Notes under the pieces: model-generated
Told to the model about the DNA's origin: nothing
What the model saw: the letters and a program-made list of their open reading frames with translations, nothing else
Database searches by the model: none
In this document: one piece after another, positions 27,707-39,000 of the stretch
How positions within the stretch are numbered: position 1 is the stretch's first letter
Layout of the letters: each line of letters starts with the position of its first letter
Source: Deltaproteobacteria bacterium
GTDB lineage: Bacteria > Myxococcota > Kuafuiibacteriia > Kuafuiibacteriales > Kuafuiibacteriaceae
Direction: 5' to 3'
NCBI GenBank assembly: GCA_016713425.1
Contig: JADJPE010000005.1
Location: forward strand, 744,001 to 808,000
Length of the DNA: 64,000 nucleotides
Position numbers and translations under genes: made by a program

Positions 27707-29518
27707 ATGAAGCAAGCTCTCGCTACGGTCGTCCAAGAGATTTGCAAAAAATACGACTTCGACAAGCAGCGCATGATGGATATCGTGCTGGGTGTCCAAG
27801 GGCGTTTCGGCTGCATCTCGGTCGAAGCGATGGATCTGATCGCCGAGATGGTGGGATCGCATCGCGTCGAGGTCGAAAGCGTCGTCACGTTCTACAGCTT
27901 TCTCTCACTCAAGCCGCAGGGCAAAGTCGTCATTCGATTGTGCGACGACATCGTCGACTGGATGAAAGGCTACGACGCCGTCGCGGACGCCATGTCCAAA
28001 GCGCTCGGCATCACGATGGGAGAGACGACCTCGGACGGTGCGATCACGCTGACGAAGACACCTTGCATCGGCATGAGCGATCAGGCCCCCGCTGCGCTCG
28101 TCAACGACGTCGTGGTCACGAACTTATCACCAGAGCGCGCCCAGGACCTGATCCACAATCTACGCCGCCACCTCGATCCGCAACAACTCGTCACGACGGT
28201 GGGCGACGGCAACCACAGCCACCCGCTCATCCGGTCGATGGTCCGAAACAACATCCGGCGCCGAGGCCCCGTGCATTTTGCCGACTTCGAAGCAGGCCAA
28301 GCGCTCAAAGCGACGCTCGCCATGGATCCCGAAGCGGTCATCGCCACCATCCGGGCGTCGCGCCTGCGTGGCCGCGGCGGCGCCGGATTCGCGACCGGCC
28401 TCAAGTGGGAGCTCTGTCGCAACACACCGAGCGATCGACGCTATGTGTTGTGCAACGCCGACGAGGGCGAGCCGGGCACGTTCAAAGATCGTGTTCTGCT
28501 GACCGAGTGTGCGGCCCAAGTTTTCGAGGGCATGACGATCGCCGGCTACGCGATCGGCGCGGACACGGGCATCGTTTACCTGCGCGGCGAATACGCGTAT
28601 TTGCGCCCTTATCTCGAGCAGGTCCTCGAGGAGCGCCGAGCCAACGGCTTGCTCGGCCGCCAGATCCAAGGACATCCAAGCTTCCACTTCGACATCCGCA
28701 TTCAGATGGGCGCCGGCGCCTACGTGTGTGGCGAGGAGACGGCGCTCATCAGCTCATGCGAAGGTCATCGGGGCGATCCCAAGAATCGTCCGCCCTTCCC
28801 GCCTCAGTGCGGCTACCTCGACCGTCCAACGATCGTAAACAATGTCGAGTCTTTCAGCGCCGCCGCTCGGATCATGCTCAAAGGCGCGCCATGGTTCGAG
28901 GCCATCGGGTCGGAACGAACGACGGGAACCAAGCTGCTCTCGGTCAGCGGTGATTGTCGGAAGCCCGGCGTGTACGAGGTGCCCTTCGGCATCAGCGCCC
29001 GCGAAGTCCTCGAGCTGGCCGAGGCCGACAACCCGGGCGCGGTCCTGATCGGCGGACCCTGCCGCCAGATGCTCGGTCCCGATCGGTTCAGCGGCCGGAT
29101 CTGCTACGACGATCTCGCGACCGGCGGCGCCTTCATCATCTTCAATCGCGCGCGCAACAAGCTCGCCATCGCCGAACGCTATCTCGACTTCTTCATCGAC
29201 GAGAGCTGCGGCCACTGCACGCCCTGCCGGGTCGGTCTCCAGCTCCTCAAGAACCTCGTACACAAGGTGGTCACCGGCGCCGGCGAGCCCTCCGATCTCG
29301 CCGAAATGAGGAGGCTCTCGAACATCATCATTCAGACGAGTCGCTGCGGTCTCGGACAAGCCGCGCCGAATCCGGTGCTCGGCGCACTCGAGAACTTCAG
29401 CGCGCTTTACACGGACCTTGTATCGGAGCGAAGCCCCGGTCTCTTGTCGACGTTCGATCTCTCGCGCGCCGTCGTCGATGCCGAGCTTCGAGTGGGCCGC
29501 CAATCGAAGTACGTCTAG
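27707..29518 (+). CDS. hoxF: HoxF: diaphorase flavin subunit of NAD-linked [NiFe] hydrogenase
   Basis: A 603-residue fusion of a NuoE-like N-terminal domain (about residues 1-150) and a NuoF-like domain, the length and layout of Ralstonia-type HoxF. The NuoF part has the FMN motif GRGGAGFATGLKW, the NADH-binding GAGAYVCGEETALI and the [4Fe-4S] ligands in ESCGHCTPC plus SRCGLGQ. It takes electrons between NAD(H) and the iron-sulfur chain. In the NuoE-like part only Cys79 and Cys120 of the four expected ligands remain; Asp84 and Ser124 stand where the other two Cys would be. The ATG at 27707 has AAAGGA upstream. First gene of hoxFUYHW. Confidence 0.96.
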   Translation: MKQALATVVQEICKKYDFDKQRMMDIVLGVQGRFGCISVEAMDLIAEMVGSHRVEVESVVTFYSFLSLKPQGKVVIRLCDDIVDWMKGYDAVADAMSKALGITMGETTSDGAITLTKTPCIGMSDQAPAALVNDVVVTNLSPERAQDLIHNLRRHLDPQQLVTTVGDGNHSHPLIRSMVRNNIRRRGPVHFADFEAGQALKATLAMDPEAVIATIRASRLRGRGGAGFATGLKWELCRNTPSDRRYVLCNADEGEPGTFKDRVLLTECAAQVFEGMTIAGYAIGADTGIVYLRGEYAYLRPYLEQVLEERRANGLLGRQIQGHPSFHFDIRIQMGAGAYVCGEETALISSCEGHRGDPKNRPPFPPQCGYLDRPTIVNNVESFSAAARIMLKGAPWFEAIGSERTTGTKLLSVSGDCRKPGVYEVPFGISAREVLELAEADNPGAVLIGGPCRQMLGPDRFSGRICYDDLATGGAFIIFNRARNKLAIAERYLDFFIDESCGHCTPCRVGLQLLKNLVHKVVTGAGEPSDLAEMRRLSNIIIQTSRCGLGQAAPNPVLGALENFSALYTDLVSERSPGLLSTFDLSRAVVDAELRVGRQSKYV

Positions 29519-29536
29519 TCAAGAGGAGAGTCCCAA

Positions 29537-30238
29537 GTGAAACACATCGAGTTTACGATCGATGGCAAGACCATGACGGCCAAACCAGGCCAAACCATCT
29601 TGAAGGCGGCCGAAGCGCACGGCGTCTACATTCCTCATCTGTGTGCGTACAAGGATCTCATTCCCCATGGGAGCTGCCGGGTCTGTTCCGTCCGATGCAA
29701 TGGCCGCATCCAAGCGGCATGCGTTCAGACGGTGAGCGAAGGCATGATCGTCGAGAACGACACGCCGGAGATCCACGAGTTTCGAAAGGCCATCCTTGAC
29801 ATGCTCTTCGTCGAAGGAAACCACTTCTGCATGTTCTGCGAGAAGAGTGGGCAATGTGAGCTCCAAGCCCTCGCCTACCGGTTCGGCATCACCGCGCCTC
29901 AGTTCCCTCTGCTCGAACCCGAGCGGGAACTCGACATGAGTCATCCCGACGTTTATCTCGACCATAATCGCTGCATTCTCTGCGGTCGTTGCGTCCGCGT
30001 CTCTCAAGATCTCGATAACAAGAACTGCTTTCAGTTCGTGGGTCGCGGTCATCGAAAGCGCCTGAAGGTCAACGGTGAAGCGCTGGCCGAGACAGACCTT
30101 AGAGTCACCGACGCGGTCGTCGCATCCTGTCCGGTCGGCGCTTTGATGAAGAAGCGGGTTGGTTACGCGATCCCGATCGGTGAACGCCACTTCGACCAGC
30201 AGCCGATCGGCCACGCGATCGAGGAGAAGAACTCATGA
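29537..30238 (+). CDS. hoxU: HoxU: diaphorase iron-sulfur subunit
   Basis: A 233-residue NuoG-N-like protein starting at GTG with AGGAGAG upstream. Visible ligands: a ferredoxin-type [2Fe-2S] site (CAYKDLIPHGSCRVC then AAC), a His-Cys3 [4Fe-4S] region (EGNHFCMFCEKSGQCELQ), and ferredoxin-type clusters (HNRCILCGRCVRVSQD with CFQ, and SCPVGAL). It wires HoxF to HoxY. The 18-bp gap after hoxF and the 4-bp overlap with hoxY show an operon. Confidence 0.96.
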   Translation: MKHIEFTIDGKTMTAKPGQTILKAAEAHGVYIPHLCAYKDLIPHGSCRVCSVRCNGRIQAACVQTVSEGMIVENDTPEIHEFRKAILDMLFVEGNHFCMFCEKSGQCELQALAYRFGITAPQFPLLEPERELDMSHPDVYLDHNRCILCGRCVRVSQDLDNKNCFQFVGRGHRKRLKVNGEALAETDLRVTDAVVASCPVGALMKKRVGYAIPIGERHFDQQPIGHAIEEKNS

Positions 30239-30810
30239 CGTCCTCGCAAGAAGCCACGAACCATCCCGAGAAGCCGCGCATCGCCACCGTGAGTCTTGCC
30301 GGATGTTTCGGCTGTCACATGTCGATCCTGGACATCGACGAACGCATCTTAGCCTTGGCGGAGATCGTCGACTTCGCCCGTTCGCCGATCAATGACTACA
30401 AGACGTTCGACGGTCGATGCACGGTCGGGATCATCGAGGGTGGGTGCTGCAACGAAGAGAACGTGCACGTGCTCGAAGACTTTCGGAAGAACTGCGATGT
30501 GCTGGTCAGCCTCGGTGACTGCGCCATCAACGGCGGCATTCCGGCGATGCGCAACAACATTCCTCTTCGCGAGTGCCTGGAAGAGGCGTATCTGAAATCG
30601 CCGGGCGTCTACAATCCGAGCGGCACGATTCCCAACGACGAGGAGCTTCCTCTGCTGCTCAACCGCGTCTATCCGTGCAACGAGGTCGTCAAGATCGATC
30701 ACTTCATCCCGGGGTGTCCGCCGCCCGCCGACGCGATCTTCGAAGTGCTCTCGGCGCTGCTTGCCGGGCGCACACCCGCCATCGCCTACGGCGATCTGAA
30801 GTACGACTAG
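30235..30810 (+). CDS. hoxY: HoxY: small subunit of [NiFe] hydrogenase
   Basis: A 191-residue hydrogenase small subunit without a twin-arginine signal, so it is cytoplasmic. The proximal [4Fe-4S] ligands are visible: SLAGCFGCHMSILD, SLGDCAINGG and HFIPGCPPPAD. It carries electrons from the NiFe site in HoxH to HoxU/HoxF. Its short length (no distal cluster domains) is typical of group 3d soluble hydrogenases. The start overlaps the hoxU stop (ATGA). Confidence 0.96.
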   Translation: MTSSQEATNHPEKPRIATVSLAGCFGCHMSILDIDERILALAEIVDFARSPINDYKTFDGRCTVGIIEGGCCNEENVHVLEDFRKNCDVLVSLGDCAINGGIPAMRNNIPLRECLEEAYLKSPGVYNPSGTIPNDEELPLLLNRVYPCNEVVKIDHFIPGCPPPADAIFEVLSALLAGRTPAIAYGDLKYD

Positions 30811-30850
30811 GATTCGGCTTTGTTTCTGTCCAGCCGGAGGAGGAACTTGG

Positions 30851-32323
30851 ATGAAAAAGATAACGATCGACCCGCTCACTCGCGTCGAAGGGCACGGCAA
30901 GGTCACGATTCATCTGGACGATGCAGGTGACGTCAAGGAGGCGCGGCTTCACATCATCGAATTTCGGGGATTCGAGCGCTTCATCTTGGGGCGCCCATTT
31001 TGGGAAGTGCCGGTCATCGTTCAGCGGCTTTGTGGGATCTGTCCGGTCAGCCACCACCTCGCCGCCGCGAAGGCAATGGATCGAATCGTCGGCGGCGAGC
31101 AGCTCACACCGACGGCGGAAAAAATGCGCCGGCTGATGCACTACGGCCAGATCTTCCAGAGCCATGCCCTCCACTTCTTTCACCTCTCAAGCCCGGATCT
31201 CCTCTTCGGCACCGATGGCAGCGCCGCATCTGCCTTCGCCGCGCCCCGCGAACAGCGTCACGTCCTTGCGGTCGCCAAGAGCTTCCCCGAGCTCGGGCGC
31301 CAAGGGATCCTCATGCGCAAGTTTGGGCAAGAGGTGATTCAAGCGACGGCCGGCAAGAAGATTCACGGCACGGGCGCCATTCCGGGCGGTGTGAATCGCA
31401 ACCTCTCGGTCGAGGCCCGCGACCACCTACGCAAAGACGCCGATCAGATGATCAGGTGGAGCAAGAAAGCCGTCGCCGTTGCGCGCGATTTCACGATGGA
31501 TCATCTCCTCGAGATCGCAACATTCGGCGCTTTCGACTCCAACCACTTGTCGCTCGTTCGCCCTCGAGACGGCGCCCTCGAGCTCTACGACGGTGTGCTG
31601 CGCGCCATCGACAAGGACGGGAAGACGCTGGTCGACGGTCTCGAGGATCAACGCTATCTCGAAGCGCTGAGCGAGGAGGTTCGACCGTGGACCTACATGA
31701 AGTTCCCGTTCTTGAAGACCCTTGGTCCCCAACACGGGTGGTACCGCGTGGGCCCGCTCGCGCGGCTCAACACCTGTCGATTCGTTCCTTCGCCCGAAGC
31801 TGAGGCCGCACGCATCGAGTTCCAGGCCGTCACCCATCAGAAGCCCAACAACGTGACGATGGCCTACCACTGGGCGCGCATGATCGAGCTGCTGCACGCC
31901 GGCGAGGTGATCCGAGATCTCCTCGACGACGCCGACCTTCAGGGCGAAGACCTCGTCACGCAAGGACCGCGCCGCGAAGAGGCGGTCGGCATCATCGAGG
32001 CCCCGCGCGGGACGCTCATTCACCACTATCGCGTCGACCGCAACGACCAGGTCACGATGTGCAACCTGATCGTCTCCACCACGCACAACAACGAACCGAT
32101 GAACCAGGCGATCATGCGCGTGGCTCAGGACACACTGGCCAAGAAGCCGGAGATCACCGAAGGGCTTCTTAATGGAATCGAGGTTGCCGTGCGCGCCTAC
32201 GACCCGTGCCTCTCGTGCGCCACCCACGCGATGGGCAAGATGCCGCTCCAAGTACAGGTCGTCGATGCCCACGGCGCAGTGGCGGCCGAGAGGATTCGAA
32301 GCCATGAGCTCGACGCACCCTGA
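30851..32323 (+). CDS. hoxH: HoxH: large, catalytic subunit of [NiFe] hydrogenase
   Basis: A 490-residue protein with GGAGGAGG just before its ATG. The N-terminal NiFe motif is RLCGICPVSHHLA, after the usual RVEGHGKV; the C-terminal motif is DPCLSCATHAMGKM. All four cysteines that bind the Ni-Fe(CN)2CO site are therefore present. About 25 residues follow the DPCxxC-x-x-H motif, the piece that a specific protease removes after nickel insertion; that protease is encoded next. It oxidises or evolves H2 together with HoxY. Confidence 0.97.
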   Translation: MKKITIDPLTRVEGHGKVTIHLDDAGDVKEARLHIIEFRGFERFILGRPFWEVPVIVQRLCGICPVSHHLAAAKAMDRIVGGEQLTPTAEKMRRLMHYGQIFQSHALHFFHLSSPDLLFGTDGSAASAFAAPREQRHVLAVAKSFPELGRQGILMRKFGQEVIQATAGKKIHGTGAIPGGVNRNLSVEARDHLRKDADQMIRWSKKAVAVARDFTMDHLLEIATFGAFDSNHLSLVRPRDGALELYDGVLRAIDKDGKTLVDGLEDQRYLEALSEEVRPWTYMKFPFLKTLGPQHGWYRVGPLARLNTCRFVPSPEAEAARIEFQAVTHQKPNNVTMAYHWARMIELLHAGEVIRDLLDDADLQGEDLVTQGPRREEAVGIIEAPRGTLIHHYRVDRNDQVTMCNLIVSTTHNNEPMNQAIMRVAQDTLAKKPEITEGLLNGIEVAVRAYDPCLSCATHAMGKMPLQVQVVDAHGAVAAERIRSHELDAP

Positions 32324-32978
32324 CGACCATCGTGCCTCGCGCCACGACACCGATCCCACTGACCGCAACGCCGATCCGAAGCCGGAGGCCGACCCCGCCA
32401 TAGGCACCGCCCCCGCCATAGGCACCGCCCCCGCCATAGGCACCGCCCCCGCCATAGGCACCGCCCCCGCCATGGATACCGCCCCCGCCATGGATACCGC
32501 CCCCGCCATCGACGCCGCCCCCACGAAACGGGTTCTGGTGCTCGGCTTCGGGAATCCCGGTCGTGCCGACGATGGCCTGGGTCCGAGGTTCGTGGAGCGC
32601 GTCGAGGCCCTCGGACTACGGGGCGTCACGACTTCCGTCGACTACCAGCTCAACATCGAGCACGCCGATCTCGTCGCCCAACACGACATCGTCCTCTTCG
32701 TCGACGCAGCGACCGATGCCGAAGAACCGTTTTACCTCCGCACGCTCGCACCCGCGTCGAGCGCGCCCACGGTGAGCTCCCACCATGTCCCGCCGGCGGT
32801 GATCGTGAGCCTCGCCCGTGATTGCTACGACGCGCGTCCCCGAGCTTTTGTCGTCGGAATCCGGGCCCACGACCTGGACCGGTTCCATGAAGGCTTAACC
32901 GAAGAAGCGGAGTTCAACCTGGAACGCGCCCTGGCTCATGTCATCCCGCTGCTCGCGGGCGAACGCGACTTCCCTTAG
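32304..32978 (+). CDS. hoxW: HoxW: hydrogenase maturation protease with repeat-rich N-terminal extension
   Basis: A 224-residue protein whose last 160 residues are a HyaD/HybD/HoxW-type endopeptidase: VLVLGFGNPGRADDGLGPRF contains the GNxxRxDDGxG signature, FVDAATDAEEP supplies a second acidic Ni-binding residue and SSHHVPP the His. It cuts the HoxH C-terminus once nickel is in place. The first 62 residues are unusual: acidic and His-rich, then seven hexapeptides (AIGTAP, AMDTAP, AIDAAP). The start at 32304 has AGAGGA upstream and overlaps hoxH by 20 bp. In-frame ATGs at 32471 and 32489, inside the repeat, would give a normal-length protein. Confidence 0.9.
   Translation: MSSTHPDDHRASRHDTDPTDRNADPKPEADPAIGTAPAIGTAPAIGTAPAIGTAPAMDTAPAMDTAPAIDAAPTKRVLVLGFGNPGRADDGLGPRFVERVEALGLRGVTTSVDYQLNIEHADLVAQHDIVLFVDAATDAEEPFYLRTLAPASSAPTVSSHHVPPAVIVSLARDCYDARPRAFVVGIRAHDLDRFHEGLTEEAEFNLERALAHVIPLLAGERDFP
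32397..32522 (+). repeat. 18-bp tandem repeat, 7 copies, at the hoxW 5' end
   Basis: Seven contiguous 18-bp units: four identical GCCATAGGCACCGCCCCC, two GCCATGGATACCGCCCCC and one GCCATCGACGCCGCCCCC. The identity among the first four and of the fifth with the sixth points to recent slippage. Confidence 0.97.
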
Positions 32979-33050
32979 GGCCCGAAACGCATTCCGCCTC
33001 TCGACAGCGTGATTGTGGCACCTATCGCCGGACGCGCGCTGAACGCTTCA

Positions 33051-36000
33051 TCACGGACAGGGCGGGCAGTCTTCGCCACCGCAGTCGATGTCTTCCTCGT
33101 CGGCATCGAGCGCCGTGTTGACGCAGTGATCGGACTGGAACGCGCCCGCGTACATGAGCACGCTCCCCTCGGCGCGCAGGATCCAGCGATCGCCGGTCCA
33201 GGTGATCGATGGTCTCGAACCGGCGCCCAAGATCACATCGTCGATCGGATTCGTCGCGCCGTCGAGCGTCAACACACCGACGTTGGTCGGCGTCCCGTAG
33301 TCGTACGCGACCGCAAACTTGTCGCCGTTGTAAACGATGACCGGCGGGTTCGATCGATACGCGTCAGGTCCACGCACCGTCCGCGGCGCGCCGACCTCAG
33401 CGCAGGTCGCCGGGTCGATCTCGATCACGCGCAAGCCGAGCGAGTTGTCGACGTAGACGGCGACAATGCGCCCCGTATCAGGATTCAGCACCGACGAAAC
33501 CAAGGGCCCATTCACAGGGAAACTCGGCAGCAAGTCGTCGGTCGACACGATACCAAGATTCGAAAGCCGTGCGCAGCGAACTTCCACGCTGGACGTATAG
33601 ATGACCGCATATCCAGCGCCGTCCCAGTGAAGGTTCGGTGTAAGATCCGGCGAACCATCGAGGCTCGTCACCTGACGCTCGGTAGGCGCCGTGCCGTTCA
33701 GGGAGACGCTCCGGAAGAACAAGTTCCCACTCCCATTTCGATAGACCAACCCGAAAGCACTGCCCGTATAGACCGGCCAGAACTCGACCGGGTCTCGACC
33801 CAACGCCAGGCTCCGCGTCGCGACCACCGTGTTGGCAAGGGTCGAGCTCAGGTCGGCCGACGTCCTGGCAAATCGAATGCCGCTCGTATCAGCCAAGAAG
33901 AAGCCGAAGTCCGTGCCGTCGAAATCGACCGTGTCGACCGGCGTCGACACCCCGGTCGAGTTCGCAAGGGTCGGCCCCATCGCGAAGTTGTCCAAGTCTC
34001 GATCGGTGGAGAACACGAACACTTCATTCGCATCGTTGTGTGCAGTCACAACGACCCGGTTGAGCCCCCAGGCCAGGTTGGCCCGGCGCGTCCGCTCAGT
34101 CGCACCGTCCCAGTCAGTGAACGTTGCCGTCATGAGAACCGACAACTCGTCGTCGAGGATCTGGATCGGATGGGTCGCCGAGACGTTGTCCTCCGCCGCG
34201 ATCGCCAATTCCGCATTCAGAAGCTCGTTGTCGGCGGTGATGTCTTGGACGCCGCGCGCCGTCACTGTCTGTGGCGTGTCGTAGTTTCCGCAGTCGAAGG
34301 TCAGCGTCGCGGGGTCGAGCGCCAGTTTCGTGGCATCCTCCGGCGTCACGACAACCACATCGTCCGTCGACCCGCCGAACGGCTCGCCCGCGCAGCCACG
34401 CGGCGGATAGCCAAGATAGACCTCGAAGTCCGTCCCCGGACCACCTTCTTGCACCGATGTCGGAAGGTCGGACGGGATCGACTGCGCGATGATCGTCTGC
34501 ACGTCGTCATCCTCGACATCCACGTCGACCGTCACGTCCGGAGCCCCTTCCGGCACCGGAACGAGCCCCGTCGACAGCGTGATGATGGTCGACGTGTCAT
34601 CCAGGTCGTCATCGGCCGTTCCACTGACGGTCACGGTTTGATGCTGGTCGTAATTGCCCGGTGTGAACGTCAACGTCGCCGGGTTGACGGTGGCCGCGTC
34701 GGTCAACGCGGAATCCACCGAAACGGTGATGTTGGCGGCCGGTTGATACCCAAGCCACACGTCGAACGTCGCCGTGCCCTCTTCGTCGACATTCACCAGC
34801 GCCGCGCTGGTCTGAATAATCTGCTCGTCCTCGTCGATCACGGTCACGACCGTCGTCTCCGACGCGGCGTCGCGCCCGCTCAACCCAACCGTCGCTACGG
34901 TCACGACCACGGTTTCGTCCTGCAGATCGACGTCCTGTACGGCCGACAGAACACTGATCTTGTCGGCGAGATAGTCACCCGAGTCGAAGCTTAGGGTTCC
35001 GGGTGCCGTCGAAACGGCGCTGGTGTCCAACGACGTAACGGCCACACTCACCGTGGCGCTTGGGTCCCATCCGAGATGCACCGAGAGATCCTGGGTCTCG
35101 GAGCCTCCGACGCCACCTTCGTAGATGGTCGCCGTCGCCGGCGCACGCACGATCTCCTGCGTGTCGTCGTCGGCCACCGTGACCTCCAGCGTCTCCGCCG
35201 GCGTCGCCAGATTCGACGCCGCCGTGATCGTTGCGCTGGCGTCGAGCAGGTCGTCGTCCTCGAAGGTCGAGACCGTTACCGTCCTCGGCGTCGAGTAGTT
35301 CGTGTCATCGAACGCGAAGACCAAAGGCGCCGGATCAGCAATGCCCGCGTTGCTCGAGCTGATCGTGATGGTTTCGGCTCCGCCGAGCGGAATGAAGGCC
35401 AAACGCACTGTAAAGGTCTCGCTGTCACCTTCGGAGATATTGAGCGAGCTCGGCGACAAGACGATGCTCTGAACATCATCGTCGTCGACGGTTACATTGA
35501 CGGTTTCCGACAGGATCGGCTCACTCAGGGTGACATCGATCGTGGTGACCTCGCCGCCCACCTGATCGGCGTCGCTCGTCCCGTTCACGGTGACCGTCTG
35601 CACGACGTTCCAGTTTGCTGTCGTAAAGGACAGGAGCGCCTGATCGACGTCGGCGATGTCTGAATCAGCCGAGGCCACCGCGACGGTCACCGGTGCGATG
35701 GGCTCGAATCCGAGGCTCACACCGAACGTTCCGGGCGCTGTCTCTTCCGTAACGCTCACATTCAACGGATCGACATTCAGGATCTGCGTATCGTCGTCTT
35801 CCTTCGTCACCGTGACCGCCACCGGGGCCGCGCCTGGCGTGGAGACCGTGATGGTCACAAGATCGTCGATGAGATTCGTATCCGGTAGACCCGTCACCGT
35901 CACCTGTTGCACGGCGCTGAAGTTCCCCGGCAGGAAGGTCAGAGATGCGGGGGTAACGGTTACCGTGGGGTCTGAGGAAACCAAAGCCACCTCGGCGTCC

Positions 36001-39000
36001 GAGGACGGCTGGAACCTCAAGTTCACATCGAAAGTCGCCGTGGCGCCTTCCTCAACGACCGTAACAACGATCGGATCGACTTCGATGACCTGCTGGTCGT
36101 CGTCGACCTTGGTCACCGCCACCGAGACCGTGGGCGCCACCGGAGCCGCGATCGAGACGTTCACGACCTCATCCACCAGATTCTGATCCGAAAGCGCCGT
36201 CGCCTCAACGGTTTGGAACTGGTCGTAGTTCGCGGCATCAAAGGCCAGGCTCAACGGGTCGACCGTCAAGAGTGCGTCGGGCGACGTAACCGTCACCGTG
36301 ACCGGAGCCGGCGGCTCGAACGCGAGGCGGACGCCGAACTGACCCGGTGCGCCATCTTCATCGACGTCAAGCGCAGAGACCGACGTGAGGATCGCTTGGC
36401 TGTCGTCGTCCTCTTTGGTCACCGTAACATCGACCGACGCGAGACCGGCCGAAGACACAGTGATCGGGACGACCTCGTCGACCAGATTCTGATCCGACAA
36501 TCCAGTCACGGTGACCGGCTGCGGGACATTGTAGTTGGCCACCGTGAAGTCGAGACTCGCGCTCCCGACCGCGACGACCGTCGGATCGCCGGAGACGATT
36601 CCAACCGAACGCGGCGCAATCGGCTCGAAGGCGAGGCTCACATCAAAAGATACAGCGGGGCCGTCCTCCGTGACCGTCAGGGTCGTTGGCCCCACGACGA
36701 GCGCTTGCTGATCGTCGTCGAGCTTCGTGACGGTCACCGTGGCCGGCGTCGCGCCGGGCGACGTGAGCGTCAGCGTCACCACATCGTCGGTTAGGTTCAG
36801 GTCCGCAAGACCAGACACCTCGACCGGTACGGGGCCGGTATAGTTTCCCGCATCGAACGTGATCGAGGTCGGACTCGTCACGACGGTCGGATCGCCGGAG
36901 CCGATGCTCACCACGACGGAGCCCGATGGCTCGAAAGCGAGGGCCACATTGAAGGTGGCGGTGTCCGTCTCTTCGGTCATCGAAACGGCGGCTTGGTCGA
37001 CGAGCACTTGCTGTTCGTCATCGTCGAGCTTGGTGACCTGTACAGAAACGGGCGCTGCACCCGCGCCCGACACAACCACGTCGACGATCTCGTCGACCAG
37101 GTTGAGATCGGACAGTCCCAGGACGCTCACGGGCTGCGCAATGTCGTAGTTCGCCAGGTCAAAACTCAAAGACACCGGTGCGGCCACGACCAGCGGGTCG
37201 GGAGAGGCAACGGAAACGGAGACCGGCGCCGTCGGCTCGAATCCGAGCCGGACGCCAAAGACGCCCGGCGCGCCATCCTCATCGACCGCGAGTGCCAATG
37301 GGTCGACAACCAACGTTTGCGTATCGTCGTCGAGCTTGGTCACCGTCACATCGACCGAGGTGAGCCCAGCCGAAACCACAGAAACCGTACCCACCTCATC
37401 AACCAAGTTGAAGTCCGAGCCACCCGTCACCGTGATGGTCTGCGGGGTGCTGTAGTTGAGCGCGGTGAAGTCAATCGACGCATCACTCAAGAGAATGGTC
37501 GGCTCATCCGAGCTCAAAGTCACAGTCGTCAAATTCACCGGCTCGAAGGCCAGCGAAACAGCGAACGTCGCCCCGGCTCCGTCCTCGGTCACCGTCAGCG
37601 ACGTGGGCGCAACCACCAACGCCTGCTCGTCGTCGTCGAGCTTCATGACGTTCACCGTGGCCGACTGCGCGCCGGGAGCACTCGCCGTCAGAACCGACGA
37701 ATCGTCGACAAGATTCATGTCGGCGAGTCCGGAGATCGTCACGGGAGCCGGCGTCGAGTAGGTCGCCGACGTGAACGTGATCGAAGCGGGATTCGTCACG
37801 ATGGTCGCGTCGGTCGATGCGAAGCTCACGACCGTCGGTGCAGCGGGCTCGAACCGCAAGCTGACCCCAACCGAAGCGCTCGCGCCCTCCTCGGTTACCG
37901 TAACAGCCGCCGTGTCGACGAGGATCTCTTGCTCGTCATCATCCAGCTTGGTCACCGCAACGAGTTCGTCGGGCGCGACAGCGGACGACAGTGTTAGCGT
38001 AGCGATCTCGTCGACCAAGTTCATGTCTGCGGCGGCCGAGACAAAGACAGTCTGTGGCACCGCGTAGTTGCTCGAGTCAAAGGCCAGCGAGTTCTGGGAC
38101 GGAACGATCGTCGCGTCCGAAGAGGCGATATCGACGGTCGCCGGCGCCACCGGGTCGTGCGTCAGGCGCACGGTGAACGCCACCGGTGCACCTTGTTCTG
38201 TCACGACGAGTGCATCAGGCACCGCGATGATGGCCTGCGTATCGTCATCGATCGCAGAAACCGAAACATCGACCGACGGAAGGCCGGCCGAGCTCACGGT
38301 CACGACCGCTGCTTCGTCCTGAGTATCGGCGTCGGCGAGCGCAGAAACGGTGACATTCTGAGTCACCGCCCAGTCCGCGTTCGTAAAGCTCAGCACAGTC
38401 GTCGACAACGCGACCGACGGGTCGGAGGAAGTCAGAGTCACCGTCGTCGGTCCGGTGGGCGCGAAGGCAAGATGGACGCCAAGGATGGCGCCCGCCGCCT
38501 CCTCGGTCACGACGAGCGCCGTCGGATCGACCACCAAATCCTGGTCATCGTCATCGATCTTCGTCACCAGTACATTGACCGACGCCGCGACCGAGGACTG
38601 AACACGCACGACGACGGTCTCGTCGACGATGTCGTCGTCAGAGAGTCCGAGCACGGTGACGAGCTGGGGCTGGTCGTAATTGCCAGCATCAAAGCTCAAC
38701 GTCGCGGGCACGACGCTGACGGTTGGATCGTCAGACGCGAGGGTGACGTCCGTCGCCGCGTCCGGCGCGAACGCCAGACGAACCGAGAAGGTTTCAGGTG
38801 CGCCCTCTTCCGTCACGGACAGCGTCGCGACGCTCACGAGGAGCGCTTGGTCGTCGTCGTCTTCGACGTAGATGTTCACGGAACGATCAGTCAACCCGGG
38901 TGCGCTCAGCACGATCGCGGAGGCTTCGTCCCTCGTATCGACGTCGTCCTCTGGCGTCACCGTCACCACGATCGGAACGTTCCAGTTGGCCGTCGTGAAC

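Noticed and set aside
27707..30238. hoxF/hoxU as part of a respiratory complex I cluster
   Set aside because: They are followed directly by hydrogenase small and large subunits and a HoxH-type protease, and no nuo membrane genes are present.
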